From UMGS1766 sp963597355 (GTDB taxonomy: Bacteria; Bacillota; Clostridia; Oscillospirales; Oscillospiraceae), in assembly GCA_963597355.1 (NCBI GenBank), contig CAVBPR010000022.1, positions 1 through 47,614 of the forward strand: 47,614 nt of DNA. The letters are read 5' to 3'. Each line of letters starts with the position of its first letter. Within the stretch, counting starts at the first letter, position 1. Below the pieces are notes generated by a model, which saw only the letters and a program-made list of their open reading frames with translations, did no database searches and had not been told where the DNA came from. Shown here piece after piece: positions 1 to 8,570 of this stretch. A program made the translations under genes and the position numbers.

Positions 1-54
<54 letters not shown>

Positions 55-68
55 AAAGAACACATCGT

Positions 69-97
69 ATTATATACAATTTCATCGTCTATGTCAA
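69..97 (-). promoter_or_regulatory. Sigma-A promoter of tRNA-Ala
   Basis: On the minus strand TTGACA (92-97) and TATAAT (69-74) are separated by exactly 17 bp, a perfect consensus match. It is placed to start transcription just before the tRNA-Ala 5' end at 54. The interval from the end of folA (140) to this promoter shows no clear hairpin, so folA transcription may run into the tRNA unit. Confidence 0.85.
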
Positions 98-139
98 CGC
101 CTTTTTCTGCAATATATAAAATTTTCTGTTGAGAAACTA

Positions 140-619
140 TCAAATTATTTTTTCGTACTGCAAAAACTGATACGTAAGATCCCCATTACAGCGAACTTCA
201 GAAACATAAATGCATTTCCAATCAATAGCGGCATCGAAATTTGTAAGAAAACAATCCCCGTTTCCGTCGGCAAAGACCTTGGTGATATAAGCATGTGTAC
301 AGAACGGCAAAAATTCCTGATAAACAGATGCTCCTCCTACGACAAAGGCATCTGGCCCTGCAAGTTGAATTGCGTCTGCAACGGAGCTGCATCCTATCGC
401 AGAAGGAGGAAGTGTCGCTGGTGTATGCGTCAGAACAATGTTCCGTCGATGGGGGAGAGGTTGTTTATTCGGAAAGGTGAGCAACGTCTTTCGTCCATAG
501 AGAATTGTGCCGTTGATCGTCAGCTGGCGAAAATAATGCAAATCGTCAGGAATAGAGAAAAGCAGCTGCCCATTGCGGCCGAGAGCCCAGTTCCGGTCAA
601 CCGCAGCAATCAATTTCAT
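140..619 (-). CDS. folA: Dihydrofolate reductase
   Basis: FolA reduces 7,8-dihydrofolate to tetrahydrofolate with NADPH in the cytoplasm and is the last gene of this folate operon. The 159-aa product has the usual DHFR length. It starts MKLIAAVDRNWALGRNGQL, the standard N-terminal strand and Met20-loop region. It carries the PDDLHYFR helix with the acidic folate-binding residue, a GRKT motif before the NADPH site, and a FVVGGASVY motif near residue 93. The start ATG (617-619) overlaps the folB-folK stop as ATGA, so translation is likely coupled. Family assignment is by motif. Confidence 0.95.
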   Translation of the reverse strand: MKLIAAVDRNWALGRNGQLLFSIPDDLHYFRQLTINGTILYGRKTLLTFPNKQPLPHRRNIVLTHTPATLPPSAIGCSSVADAIQLAGPDAFVVGGASVYQEFLPFCTHAYITKVFADGNGDCFLTNFDAAIDWKCIYVSEVRCNGDLTYQFLQYEKII

Positions 620-1434
620 CGTGCCTCTAATTCCTCCAATAACTGTTCGATTGTTTTTTGCGTTAAGGGGTGAAAAGCATAACGTGCAATTTCTGCCAGC
701 GGACGCAGTACAAAGTCACGGTTGGCCATATCCGGATGGGGAATTGTCAAGGTTGGGGTATGTATTACAAGATTATCATAGAGCAAAATGTCCAAATCCA
801 GCGTCCTGGGGCCCCATACAATGGTGCGCTCCCGACCGGCGGAAGCTTCCAGATCGTGCAGGAAGGACAGCAGTTCCTCCGGTGGTAAGAGAGTTTGAAT
901 TTCACAGGCACCGTTTAGGAAATCATCCTGTTCCACGCCGCCGTAGGGCTTGGTTACAATGAGGGAAGACACGGCAGTAAGCCGAACACAATCGGACTCT
1001 GCCAGCGATTTCAGGGCATTGCGAATATAGGCCGCCTTATCGCCAAGATTCGAGCCAAGGGCGATGTAGGCAGTGTGCCATGCACGGCGTATTTTCACGG
1101 ATACAGACTGAAAATCCAGCTCAATTGGGGCATCTGGTTTGCGCAGCTCTAATGTGATGGCGTGAATTTTTGGGAAATGCAACAATACGGAACGGCAGGC
1201 TTTTTCTGCGGCTGCTTCCAGCAGGCGATAGGTGTTTTTGGTTAATTCATCGTGAAGCAGTTGTGCAACCTCAGCGTAGCTCACGCTGTCCTCCAGATTG
1301 TCGCTGATTCCGGCAGGGCGGGTGTCTGTTTCCAGGACGGCGGACAATTCAAACATCTGTCCCTGTTCTGTTTCAAAATCATATACACCGTGGTGGGCAA
1401 AAAAACGAAGACCATCGATTTTAATTTGATCCAT
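616..1434 (-). CDS. folBK: Fused dihydroneopterin aldolase / HPPK (FolB-FolK)
   Basis: This bifunctional enzyme makes 6-hydroxymethyl-dihydropterin from dihydroneopterin and then pyrophosphorylates it with ATP. Residues about 1-118 are the FolB part, with the HHGVY...E...GQ.F region near residue 20 and a lysine in RKPDAPI near residue 99. Residues about 120-272 are FolK, with YIALGSNLGD and the RTLDLDILLYDN signature. The ATG at 1434 is chosen because AGGAGG lies 7 bp upstream; a GTG six bases earlier sits inside the ribosome site. It overlaps the folP end by 14 bp and folA by 4 bp. FolB-FolK fusions are known in Firmicutes. Confidence 0.93.
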   Translation of the reverse strand: MDQIKIDGLRFFAHHGVYDFETEQGQMFELSAVLETDTRPAGISDNLEDSVSYAEVAQLLHDELTKNTYRLLEAAAEKACRSVLLHFPKIHAITLELRKPDAPIELDFQSVSVKIRRAWHTAYIALGSNLGDKAAYIRNALKSLAESDCVRLTAVSSLIVTKPYGGVEQDDFLNGACEIQTLLPPEELLSFLHDLEASAGRERTIVWGPRTLDLDILLYDNLVIHTPTLTIPHPDMANRDFVLRPLAEIARYAFHPLTQKTIEQLLEELEAR

Positions 1435-2245
1435 GGGCACCCTCCTGCAAAATCGCCTCGGTCATTTGGATTACGCGGGCATTTTCTTTCACATCGTGAA
1501 CGCGAACAAACATACAGCCTTTTTCTACTGCCATCACTGTGGTGACAAGGGTGCCTTCAACCCGTTCTGCGGTGGGGAGATCCAATGTCAGGCCAATGAC
1601 TGATTTTCGGCTGGTGCCCAGCAGAATAGGAAGCCCGAAACGCTGCAGCTCATCCAGACGGTGAATCACAGTGAGGTTTTGTGTATAACTCTTTGCAAAG
1701 CCGACACCCGGGTCGAGAATGATTTTCTTTCTGGAAATCCCCGCCTCATCTGCCAGACTGATGGACTCCTCAAGATCAGCACACAGGTCGGGTAAAAACA
1801 TTCGGTAATTTGCTTCTTTGCGATTGTGCATCAGACAGCAGGCAACACCCGTTTTTGCAATCACATGTGCCATCTGGTCATCGTACTTCAATCCCCAAAT
1901 GTCGTTGATCATGTCTGCACCGGCATTGATTCCAGCCTCAGCAACGGTGCTTTTGTAGGTGTCCAGGGAAATTGGAACATCAAAGCGTGCCTTCACCGCT
2001 TCTATAACCGGAAGGACACGATCCATTTCTTCGTAGTCCGGCACGAGCTCATATCCGGGACGGGTGGACTCGCCGCCGATATCCAGAATGTCCATGCCAT
2101 CGCTTAGCATTTGTTCCACATGATGCAGGGCATGATCCAACTGATTGAATTTTCCCCCATCCGAAAAAGAATCCGGAGTGACATTCAATATGCCCATCAC
2201 ATAAGTGCGGCCTTTGTTTAAAAATTCTTTTGTGCCAATTTTCAT
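1421..2245 (-). CDS. folP: Dihydropteroate synthase
   Basis: FolP condenses 6-hydroxymethyl-dihydropterin pyrophosphate with p-aminobenzoate and is the sulfonamide target. The product has about 274 aa. It carries the two pterin-binding signatures near the N-terminus, VMGILNVTPDSFSDGG and DIGGESTRPG, followed by a TIM-barrel-like sequence with DPGVGFAKS and LLGTSRKS loops. An upstream in-frame ATG at 2290 would add 15 residues and overlap the HD gene. The ATG at 2245 has GGAG upstream and gives the normal N-terminus, so it is preferred. It starts 6 bp past the HD gene stop. Confidence 0.93.
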   Translation of the reverse strand: MKIGTKEFLNKGRTYVMGILNVTPDSFSDGGKFNQLDHALHHVEQMLSDGMDILDIGGESTRPGYELVPDYEEMDRVLPVIEAVKARFDVPISLDTYKSTVAEAGINAGADMINDIWGLKYDDQMAHVIAKTGVACCLMHNRKEANYRMFLPDLCADLEESISLADEAGISRKKIILDPGVGFAKSYTQNLTVIHRLDELQRFGLPILLGTSRKSVIGLTLDLPTAERVEGTLVTTVMAVEKGCMFVRVHDVKENARVIQMTEAILQEGAHGSN

Positions 2246-2250
2246 TTTTA

Positions 2251-2727
2251 TTAATACTCCAAAGAAGTGTTCTTCTTTTCCTGTGGCCAATTACATTCCG
2301 ATGATGCAGGGCAATTGTAGCAGGGGCGGCTTTTTTTGTCGGCCCAATACAACGCTTTCGCAAGCTCACTGCCCTCGCCAGGGGATCTGTGCCCTGCAAT
2401 AGCGGCTAAAATCAGGAGCTGTTCACCTTCAGTATAACTGCAATCCGTCAAAATTTCTTTTGCAAGCTGAACGCTGGCTTCCTCGTGGGGAGTGCCGTCA
2501 ACGTACTGGGCCGCTCGCCCCAGGTCATGCAGAAGGGCAGTTGCATATAAAATGTCGCGAGGAATATGCACTCCATCTTCTAAGACATAGATGAACATCA
2601 ACCGTGCGGTAGACAGGAGATGTTCCATGTCGTGATGGCAAAATGGACGATCTACTTCACATTCCTCAATTTCCTTTATACACTGGAGAAAGCGGGGATG
2701 AGCTAAAATTTGATCCAGTCGATTCAT
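2251..2727 (-). CDS. HD-domain phosphohydrolase in folate operon
   Basis: A 158-aa HD superfamily protein. The metal-binding pattern is visible: H in CHHDMEHLL near residue 31, the HD doublet in ALLHDLGR near residue 67, and a downstream AGHRS histidine. Family members hydrolyse phosphate esters of nucleotides or related metabolites. Small HD genes are often found between folE and folP in clostridia, where a role in removing phosphate from dihydroneopterin triphosphate or monophosphate can be proposed, but that is inference. The ATG (2725-2727) overlaps the folE stop as ATGA. The C-terminal tail has the cysteine pattern CYNCPASSEC, possibly metal-binding. Confidence 0.85.
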   Translation of the reverse strand: MNRLDQILAHPRFLQCIKEIEECEVDRPFCHHDMEHLLSTARLMFIYVLEDGVHIPRDILYATALLHDLGRAAQYVDGTPHEEASVQLAKEILTDCSYTEGEQLLILAAIAGHRSPGEGSELAKALYWADKKSRPCYNCPASSECNWPQEKKNTSLEY

Positions 2728-3281
2728 CGTTGTACCAGTTGAAAGAACCGATTTTGCAGACCCTCGTTTTCTACAAAACAGCCACGCATTGCAATGGTTA
2801 CCGTCTGCGTTCCCGGCTTGCGCACACCACGCATCGACATGCACATGTGTTCCGCCTCCATCATGACCATGACGCCCTTTGGATGAAGGCAATCCATAAT
2901 TGCTTCGCAGATTTGCTCCGATAAGCGTTCCTGGATTTGAGGACGATGGGAAAACAGCTCCACAGTTCGTGCGAGCTTGCTGATTCCAACGACTTCTCCA
3001 TCCGGTATATAGGCAATGTGAGCCCGGCCAAAGAAGGGGAGAAGATGATGCTCACAGACAGAATAAAACGGAATATCCCGTTCCAGAACCCATTCGCTTG
3101 TTCCAGCGGCAAAGCGCTTTTCCAAATGTTGCTGGGGCGATTCGGTCAGTCCGGAGAATAATTCATGGCACATGCGTGCAATGCGATCCGGAGTTTCCGC
3201 TAAACCTTCTCGGGTGGTATCTTCGCCGATTCCGTCCAGAAATAACAGGACCGCTTGTTTTATCTTCTCGTCATCTATCAT
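2724..3281 (-). CDS. folE: GTP cyclohydrolase I
   Basis: FolE converts GTP to 7,8-dihydroneopterin triphosphate, the first step of folate synthesis, so its place first in the operon fits. The 185-aa product has the signature VCEHHLLPFFG (zinc Cys and catalytic His), then SKLARTVELFSHRPQIQERL, and a second zinc region AEHMCMSMRGV. The start at 3281 is supported by AGGAG about 7 bp upstream. A longer frame begins upstream inside the promoter region and is unlikely to be translated. Confidence 0.95.
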   Translation of the reverse strand: MIDDEKIKQAVLLFLDGIGEDTTREGLAETPDRIARMCHELFSGLTESPQQHLEKRFAAGTSEWVLERDIPFYSVCEHHLLPFFGRAHIAYIPDGEVVGISKLARTVELFSHRPQIQERLSEQICEAIMDCLHPKGVMVMMEAEHMCMSMRGVRKPGTQTVTIAMRGCFVENEGLQNRFFQLVQR

Positions 3282-3323
3282 GGGTATCACTCCTGCATGT
3301 TTATACGAACATTTACTGATTAC

Positions 3324-3352
3324 ATTATAGCGCAAGATTTCTTACATGTAAA
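3324..3352 (-). promoter_or_regulatory. Sigma-A promoter of the folate operon
   Basis: On the minus strand TTTACA (3347-3352) and TATAAT (3324-3329) are 17 bp apart. The leader to the folE ATG would be only about 35 nt, too short for a tetrahydrofolate riboswitch. Confidence 0.8.
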
Positions 3353-3395
3353 ATCTGATTTCTTGTTTTTGACGTGGTTAAAATTGCTAATCAAG

Positions 3396-3424
3396 TTGAA
3401 AGACAGAGAAGAATTTGGTAAAAT
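3396..3424 (+). promoter_or_regulatory. Sigma-A promoter of threonine aldolase gene
   Basis: TTGAAA (3396-3401) and TAAAAT (3419-3424) are spaced by 17 bp. AAGGAG at 3435-3440 and a GTG start at 3450 follow directly. It is divergent from the folate promoter. Confidence 0.7.
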
Positions 3425-3449
3425 CAATCAAAAGAAGGAGTGATTTTTT

Positions 3450-4487
3450 GTGGATCTTTTTCTCTGCGACTACGCAGAAGGGGCGCATCCAGAAGTGCTG
3501 GCGGCACTGACAGAGACAAATGCAGTTCAAACCTGCGGCTATGGCTGTGATTCCTATTGTGATGATGCAAGAGCATCCATTCGGGAGGCGGTCGGCATTT
3601 CTGATGCGGCTGTGCATTTTCTGGTGGGCGGAACGCAGACCAACATGACTGTAATTGCAGCGCTATTGAAGCCCTATCAAGGAATTTTATGTGCAGACAA
3701 CGGCCACATCAATGTGCATGAAACCGGCGCAATTGAGGCAACCGGGCACAAGGTAATGCCGTTGCCGGCGACAGACGGAAAAATCTCTGGGGATGCAGTG
3801 GAACAGGTGTTGCATGATTGCAGAAACGATGTGAATTGTGAACACATTGTTCAGCCTGGCATGGTGTATATTTCCCACCCGACGGAACTGGGGACGTTGT
3901 ATACAAAGGCAGAGCTGGAGGCATTGCACCGCGTTTGCGAGAGATATCAGGTGCCGCTTTTTGTGGATGGAGCAAGGTTGGCATATGGATTGGCGGCTGA
4001 GAATACGGATGTTACCCTGCGTGATCTGGGGCAGCTAGCCGATGTATTCTACATTGGTGGAACAAAAGCAGGTGCCTTGTTTGGCGAGGCGGTTGTCTTT
4101 CCGAATCCGGCGCTTTGTCCGGATTTTCGCTACCATATGAAGCAGCGGGGGGCAATGCTGGCAAAGGGAAGATTGCTGGGTGTTCAATTTCAAGCGTTGT
4201 TTCAAAATAATCTTTATCAGCGCATTGGCAGCCATGCGAATAATTTAGCACGGCAGATTGCGGATGGATTTCAAAGCCATGGTTATTCGCTTTATCTGCC
4301 ATCTCAAACCAATCAGCAATTTATTGTGCTGCCAGACGACATTTATGAAAAATTAAGCGATACAGCCCAGGCAGAGTACTGGTGCCGTATTGACAACGGT
4401 ACCAGTGTTTACCGTTTTTGTACAAGCTGGGCAACAACCCAGGAAGCTGTGGATCGTTTGCTGAAGGCGATTGCCGCATTATCATAA
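3450..4487 (+). CDS. Low-specificity L-threonine aldolase family (PLP)
   Basis: A fold-type I PLP enzyme that splits threonine or allo-threonine into glycine and acetaldehyde; related beta-eliminating lyases share the fold. The 345-aa protein has the expected length. It has FVDGARLAYG (PLP-binding Asp173, Arg176) and YIGGTKAG with the likely Schiff-base lysine K206. The N-terminus has the Y/D-rich segment typical of the family. The start is GTG with AAGGAG 9 bp upstream. It is monocistronic: its own promoter lies upstream and a strong hairpin follows 4 bp after the stop. It may supply glycine to folate one-carbon metabolism beside the folate operon (inference). Confidence 0.88.
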   Translation: MDLFLCDYAEGAHPEVLAALTETNAVQTCGYGCDSYCDDARASIREAVGISDAAVHFLVGGTQTNMTVIAALLKPYQGILCADNGHINVHETGAIEATGHKVMPLPATDGKISGDAVEQVLHDCRNDVNCEHIVQPGMVYISHPTELGTLYTKAELEALHRVCERYQVPLFVDGARLAYGLAAENTDVTLRDLGQLADVFYIGGTKAGALFGEAVVFPNPALCPDFRYHMKQRGAMLAKGRLLGVQFQALFQNNLYQRIGSHANNLARQIADGFQSHGYSLYLPSQTNQQFIVLPDDIYEKLSDTAQAEYWCRIDNGTSVYRFCTSWATTQEAVDRLLKAIAALS

Positions 4488-4491
4488 GAAC

Positions 4492-4537
4492 AACAAAGGA
4501 AGGTCAGAATCACTTTTGATTCTGACCTTCCTTTGTT
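4492..4537. terminator. Bidirectional terminator
   Basis: A perfect 21-bp inverted repeat (4492-4512 and 4517-4537) with a 4-nt loop lies between two convergent genes. T-rich sequence follows on the plus side. It overlaps the last base of the DUF1294 stop codon on the minus side. Confidence 0.9.
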
Positions 4538-4821
4538 TAATTAATCCATTTCCAATAGACCAATGCGAGCAGAACGATTTGTAATAGTAATATTAACGGC
4601 ATGCCATAGACAAAATACCAGTGCTTCGTTTTATGATGAAAAAACCGCATGCCGCAAATTGCGCCTAAACTGCCGCCAAGCAGGGCGGAAAGAAACAGCG
4701 CCCGCTCTGAAATGCGCCATAAATTTCTTTTGGCCCGGTGTTTGTCCACTCCCATCAGAGCAAAAGCCAGCAGATTGATTCCGAGGAGATACGCGCCGAA
4801 GAGAAACAGGGAAGTATTCAT
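4537..4821 (-). CDS. DUF1294 membrane protein
   Basis: A small 94-aa integral membrane protein of the DUF1294 family, function unknown. The family pattern is clear: GVDKHRAKRN, a RISERALFLSALLGGSLGA stretch and the FFHHKTKHWYF motif. Hydrophobic segments lie near residues 5-23, 40-57 and 70-90. It is the last gene of the operon that begins at 7861, 9 bp after the lipoprotein amidase stop. Nothing in the sequence gives a substrate or partner. Confidence 0.85.
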   Translation of the reverse strand: MNTSLFLFGAYLLGINLLAFALMGVDKHRAKRNLWRISERALFLSALLGGSLGAICGMRFFHHKTKHWYFVYGMPLILLLQIVLLALVYWKWIN

Positions 4822-4830
4822 CTTGCTGTT

Positions 4831-5790
4831 TCACCGACCAAAGTAGGAGTCCAACCCATCTGCGATCCCTTGCACCATCTGCGACTGGTAACTGTCGGTT
4901 GCCATTTTCTCATCCTCGGATGGATTTGTCATAAAGCCAAGTTCCAGAATGGTAACCGGTACCTGACTCCAGTTGATTCCGCTCATGGTGTCGGTTTCCC
5001 AAACACCTCGGTTTCTTGCACCGGTAACGGAACAGAAAGAGTCAATGATGTCCTGAGAAAGAGATTGAGAAGCAGAATAGAGAGATCCATTATAGGGGTT
5101 GGAAGGGGTCATGCAAATGGTCATTGCGCCATGTGCGTCGCTGGAATCTGAACCATCGGCATGAATGCGGATAAAGGCATCTGCTCCGGCATCGTTTGCA
5201 ACCGCGGCGCGTTCGGAATTGCTGATGGAAACATCGTTTGTAGTGCGGATCATCAAAACCTGATAACCGCGGCTTTCCAATTCTGCTTGCAGTTTTAAAG
5301 ATACTTCCAAGGTCAATTCGTATTCCGGTATTCCGGTGGAAACGCCTTGCGTGCCCGAACTGACCCGTGCTTTCTGTTCGCTGGCACCGGGGCCAACCGG
5401 TTCTTTGCGGCTGTCTCCCTTAGATTGATGGCCGGCATCGATAGCAATGAGAGGAGCGGAACTGGAGTCAGGGGTGGATTCCGGTTCTGGAGTTGGCTCT
5501 GTTTTTGGCTCTTCTGTTTCCTGAGCTGGCTGTACCTCTGGTTCCGGGGTGGTCTCGGAGGTCGTTTCAGACACCGGATCTTCGGAAACAGGGGTAGATT
5601 GGGTTTCATTCTCAGTTGCTTTGCTGGCAGAAGCATCGGCAGAGGTGGTTGCTTCCGTTGACGAATCAGATACGGAAGAGGAGGGTGCGCCGTTGGGGGA
5701 GATTTCGGCAGTTGTATTTGCCTTGTTTCCGCAGGCTGTGAGAGAAAAGAGCGTTAAGCTGATTAGAAAAAAAGATAGGATACGTTTCAT
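4831..5790 (-). CDS. Lipoprotein N-acetylmuramoyl-L-alanine amidase
   Basis: A predicted cell-surface hydrolase of the Amidase_3 family that cuts the muramoyl-L-alanine bond of peptidoglycan. From ATG 5790 the product has 319 aa with a lipoprotein signal ending in LTAC (Cys20). A roughly 100-residue Ser/Thr/Glu/Pro-rich spacer follows, then the catalytic domain. Zinc-site pieces are AIDAGHQS, a Glu in PEYELTLEV, and RIHADGSD; ILELGFMTN carries the catalytic Glu. An insertion between the first His and Glu lengthens the loop compared with the amidase at 7157. The start overlaps the MATE stop as ATGA. The longer frame upstream would lie inside the MATE gene and lacks the signal at its start. Confidence 0.9.
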   Translation of the reverse strand: MKRILSFFLISLTLFSLTACGNKANTTAEISPNGAPSSSVSDSSTEATTSADASASKATENETQSTPVSEDPVSETTSETTPEPEVQPAQETEEPKTEPTPEPESTPDSSSAPLIAIDAGHQSKGDSRKEPVGPGASEQKARVSSGTQGVSTGIPEYELTLEVSLKLQAELESRGYQVLMIRTTNDVSISNSERAAVANDAGADAFIRIHADGSDSSDAHGAMTICMTPSNPYNGSLYSASQSLSQDIIDSFCSVTGARNRGVWETDTMSGINWSQVPVTILELGFMTNPSEDEKMATDSYQSQMVQGIADGLDSYFGR

Positions 5791-7145
5791 GGGGCATTCT
5801 TCTCCTGTACAAGTAGTGGTCGATTCCAACGATTACTGAAATAATAGATGATCTGAATTATAATTTGCACGGCAGAAGCAACCGGGGCGGCAATGCCGAT
5901 TTGCAGCATCGTGACGTTGGGCAGTGAAGCGAACAAAATTACAAGGGGAACGCGGACAATAAAGGTGGAGAACAGACAATTGAACATGGTAAAGGTAGTT
6001 CGACCGCAGCCACTGAAAAATCCATTTAAACAGAACACAAAGCAAACCATTAGTGCGTCGATGCTGTATGTGCGCAGATAAAGACTTCCATGGTAAATGA
6101 CGTCCTTGTCCGGGGTAAAGATTCCCATCAGAAAATCCGGGAAGAACTGCATAATCAGGAACAGAATAAGCGTCAGACCCAGAGAAATCAACAGGGAGAT
6201 GCGTAAACCGGTCTTAGCCCGTGGCTGCTGCCCTGCTCCGATGTTTTGGGCGGTGAACACCGCCAGTGCGGACATAAACGCGATTGGTATGACCATGGAA
6301 AAGCCGATGATGCGCTCTACAACGCCAACAGCGGCAGATTGAGAAAGGCCGATGAGGTTGACAACAACCGTAATGATGATAAATGAGAGGGTAGCAAAAA
6401 CATCCTGAAATGCAACCGGTATGCCAAGTTGCAATACCCGGATCGATTTTTGCCGCTCCGGCTTTCGCGCAACAGGGAAGGGGAGTCCGCTGCAGAAAAG
6501 CGTGACCAAAGCACAAAGAAAGCTGACTGCCTGCGCGGCAACCGTTGCAATGGCAGCCCCTTCTGCGCCAAGACGAAAACGACCAACTAAAATGAGATCC
6601 CCGACGATATTGAGCAGGCAGGAGATTGCGATAAAATACATCGGCCGTTTCGAGTCACCAATGCCCCGCAAAATGCTGCTGACCACATTATATCCAACGA
6701 TGAAACTGGTTCCAATGCCGCAGATGCGCAAGTAGGCCTGGGCAGGAACAACCGCTTCATTTGGCACTTGCAGCAAGGCCACAATTCCGTTGCCAAAGAC
6801 GAGCAAAACCGCGGTGATGACAGCAGCCAGTCCGGCAAAGAGATAGATCATGCTTCCGACGGTTTTTCCGGCATCACGATATTTCTTCGCACCAATATAC
6901 TGGCCGAGAAGTACCGTGCCGCCGGTGGCTATGCCGCAGATCAAACTGGTTACCAGCTGCATGATTTGACTGGAATTGTTGACGGCAGTAACGCCTGCGG
7001 CGTCGGAAAATTGTCCAACGACAATCATGTCAACCACACCATACAAAAATTGCAGCAGCGATGAGCCTAAAAAGGGAAGTGCGAAGCGAATCAGCGTCTT
7101 TGAGATGCTGCCGGTGGTCAGGTCGTAAATCTGGCTTTTACTCAC
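5787..7145 (-). CDS. MATE family efflux transporter
   Basis: A 452-aa polytopic membrane protein with about 12 hydrophobic segments in two homologous halves, as in multidrug and toxin extrusion antiporters. The N-terminal half has LPFLGSSLLQFLYGVVDMIVVG and VTSLICGIATGGTVLLGQYIGA, which are typical of the family. The substrate is unknown; MATE members export cationic drugs, flavins or cell-wall precursors. It is sandwiched between two Amidase_3 genes in one operon (12 bp after the first, 4-bp overlap with the second), which hints at an envelope-related role, but that is inference. Confidence 0.9.
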   Translation of the reverse strand: MSKSQIYDLTTGSISKTLIRFALPFLGSSLLQFLYGVVDMIVVGQFSDAAGVTAVNNSSQIMQLVTSLICGIATGGTVLLGQYIGAKKYRDAGKTVGSMIYLFAGLAAVITAVLLVFGNGIVALLQVPNEAVVPAQAYLRICGIGTSFIVGYNVVSSILRGIGDSKRPMYFIAISCLLNIVGDLILVGRFRLGAEGAAIATVAAQAVSFLCALVTLFCSGLPFPVARKPERQKSIRVLQLGIPVAFQDVFATLSFIIITVVVNLIGLSQSAAVGVVERIIGFSMVIPIAFMSALAVFTAQNIGAGQQPRAKTGLRISLLISLGLTLILFLIMQFFPDFLMGIFTPDKDVIYHGSLYLRTYSIDALMVCFVFCLNGFFSGCGRTTFTMFNCLFSTFIVRVPLVILFASLPNVTMLQIGIAAPVASAVQIIIQIIYYFSNRWNRPLLVQEKNAP

Positions 7146-7156
7146 AAAAATTCTCC

Positions 7157-7861
7157 TTAATTACTTTCGTTACAAATGTCTACAACGGCATTTGCAATGG
7201 CATTGGCATAATCCGTCAAGTGTTTGTCGAAAAGTTTGTTGTCTTCTTTATCCTGCAGAAATCCAAGCTCAATCAATACAGCCGGCATGGTGGTGTGAGA
7301 GAGTACATAATAATCTCCGTTTCCGCTCTGTGTTCCGGCGCGAATGCCTCTGTCATTTTGCACGCCAGCGGCGACTAAATTGGCATGAATTTTATCTGCC
7401 AGTGATTGTGACGTGGTGCTGCACTGCTGAGCAATCCAAATTTCAATTCCGTTCCCTGATTCTGCCACATTGCGATGCAGAGAGAGAAAAAGGTTTGCGC
7501 TGGCTTCTTCTGCAACAGCTACTCGTTCCGGTAAGGTTAGGGCGGTGTCATCGCTTCGCGTCATTACAACGGTGATGTTTCGCTCTTTCATGGCCTGTTC
7601 CAGGGCAAGAGCAGCCGCGAGTGTATCATCCTTTTCCGTTCGATCCGATCCGCTTGCACCAGGATCGCTTCCCCCGTGACCGGCATCGATGCAAACGGTG
7701 TAAGGCACGGAGATGCATTCCACTGGTTGCGGGATGGATGATGAAGAGGAGTGATGTATCAGAACCAGAAGCAAGGCAAGGAAACCGACCGCAACAGCAA
7801 TCAGGGCATATATAAATTTTGTCCAGAGAGAATGACGGAACCGAGAGGGTTTTCGAACCAT
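7157..7861 (-). CDS. Membrane-anchored N-acetylmuramoyl-L-alanine amidase
   Basis: A 234-aa Amidase_3 enzyme with an N-terminal membrane anchor (about residues 16-36) and the catalytic domain from about residue 53. Zinc ligands are likely His62 in CIDAGHGGSDPGASG, Glu76 in RTEKDD and His129 in FLSLHRN. The catalytic Glu is likely Glu198 in VLIELGF. It first cleaves or remodels septal or lateral peptidoglycan outside the membrane by family role. It is the first gene of a four-gene operon with its own promoter at 7893-7921. GGAAGGGAG precedes the ATG. Confidence 0.9.
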   Translation of the reverse strand: MVRKPSRFRHSLWTKFIYALIAVAVGFLALLLVLIHHSSSSSIPQPVECISVPYTVCIDAGHGGSDPGASGSDRTEKDDTLAAALALEQAMKERNITVVMTRSDDTALTLPERVAVAEEASANLFLSLHRNVAESGNGIEIWIAQQCSTTSQSLADKIHANLVAAGVQNDRGIRAGTQSGNGDYYVLSHTTMPAVLIELGFLQDKEDNKLFDKHLTDYANAIANAVVDICNESN

Positions 7862-7892
7862 AGAAACTCTCCCTTCCTGTGTTATGACAAAA

Positions 7893-7921
7893 ATTATAGC
7901 ATGCCGGAAATTTTACATCAA
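7893..7921 (-). promoter_or_regulatory. Sigma-A promoter of amidase-MATE operon
   Basis: On the minus strand TTGATG (7916-7921) and TATAAT (7893-7898) lie 17 bp apart, upstream of the amidase ATG at 7861. Confidence 0.75.
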
Positions 7922-7958
7922 GAAAGTGCCACAATAGATTCTATTAAGATTATACAAT

Positions 7959-7994
7959 AACTCCCTGCTGAGTTCAATTTGTCAGCAGGGAGTT
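7959..7994 (-). terminator. Hairpin at the end of the ABC importer operon
   Basis: A 13-bp inverted repeat, AACTCCCTGCTGA (7959-7971) with its complement at 7982-7994. The upstream arm falls within the last codons of the ATPase gene. No strong T run follows on the minus strand, so termination may be partial. Confidence 0.6.
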
Positions 7995-8567
7995 GGAAGG
8001 ACAGGATAGAGGAGGGCCGTCCAAATGCAGAATCTGATCTGCCAGAGACAAGGAAAAAGCATCATGAGTGGAAAAAAGAACCGGCTTATTTTGCTTTCGA
8101 ATGAGCTGCATCAGTTGTAAGATGCGATCCGGATCAATGCCGGAGAAGGGTTCGTCCAGCAGTAGCTGATCTTTGCTCTGGCCATATGCCAGGCATCGTG
8201 CCAGGGATAACCTCCGCTGCATGCCGCCGGAAAGAGCCTCTATGCGAGTGCGTGTTTCTGAACCGAGCCCAACTGCATCCAGCCAGAATTGCGCATCTGC
8301 GCCCTTGGCAAGCACGGCCTGAATCTGTTGTATGCAATTCAGCCCCGGCAGGAATCTGTTTTCCTGAAATAGAAAACCGGATGACGGCAAACCGATGATT
8401 TGCCCTTCTTGCGGAACTTCTAATCCGGCAAGTAAACGCAATAAAGTAGTCTTTCCGCAGCCGGAAGAACCGGAAAGTGCGGTGATTCCTGTGTCGGGCA
8501 AGGTTAGCGAAAAATCAGAGAGAATGCGTTTGCTGTCATAAGAGAAGAATACGTGTTCCAATTGCAT
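7974..8567 (-). CDS. ABC transporter ATPase, SsuB/TauB-like
   Basis: The nucleotide-binding subunit that powers the importer encoded by the next two upstream genes. The 197-aa product is short for the family (often about 250), with the end coming soon after the H-loop. Walker A is SGSSGCGKTTLL, the signature is LSGGMQRRLSLARCLA, Walker B is QLLLDEPFSGID, and the H-loop is STHDAFS. GGAGGG precedes the ATG by 8 bp. Three base pairs separate it from the permease stop. Confidence 0.9.
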   Translation of the reverse strand: MQLEHVFFSYDSKRILSDFSLTLPDTGITALSGSSGCGKTTLLRLLAGLEVPQEGQIIGLPSSGFLFQENRFLPGLNCIQQIQAVLAKGADAQFWLDAVGLGSETRTRIEALSGGMQRRLSLARCLAYGQSKDQLLLDEPFSGIDPDRILQLMQLIRKQNKPVLFSTHDAFSLSLADQILHLDGPPLSCPSNSLLTN

Positions 8568-8570
8568 GAT

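Noticed and set aside
3281..3352. A possible tetrahydrofolate riboswitch before folE
   Set aside because: The predicted leader is only about 35-40 nt and contains no riboswitch-like stems.
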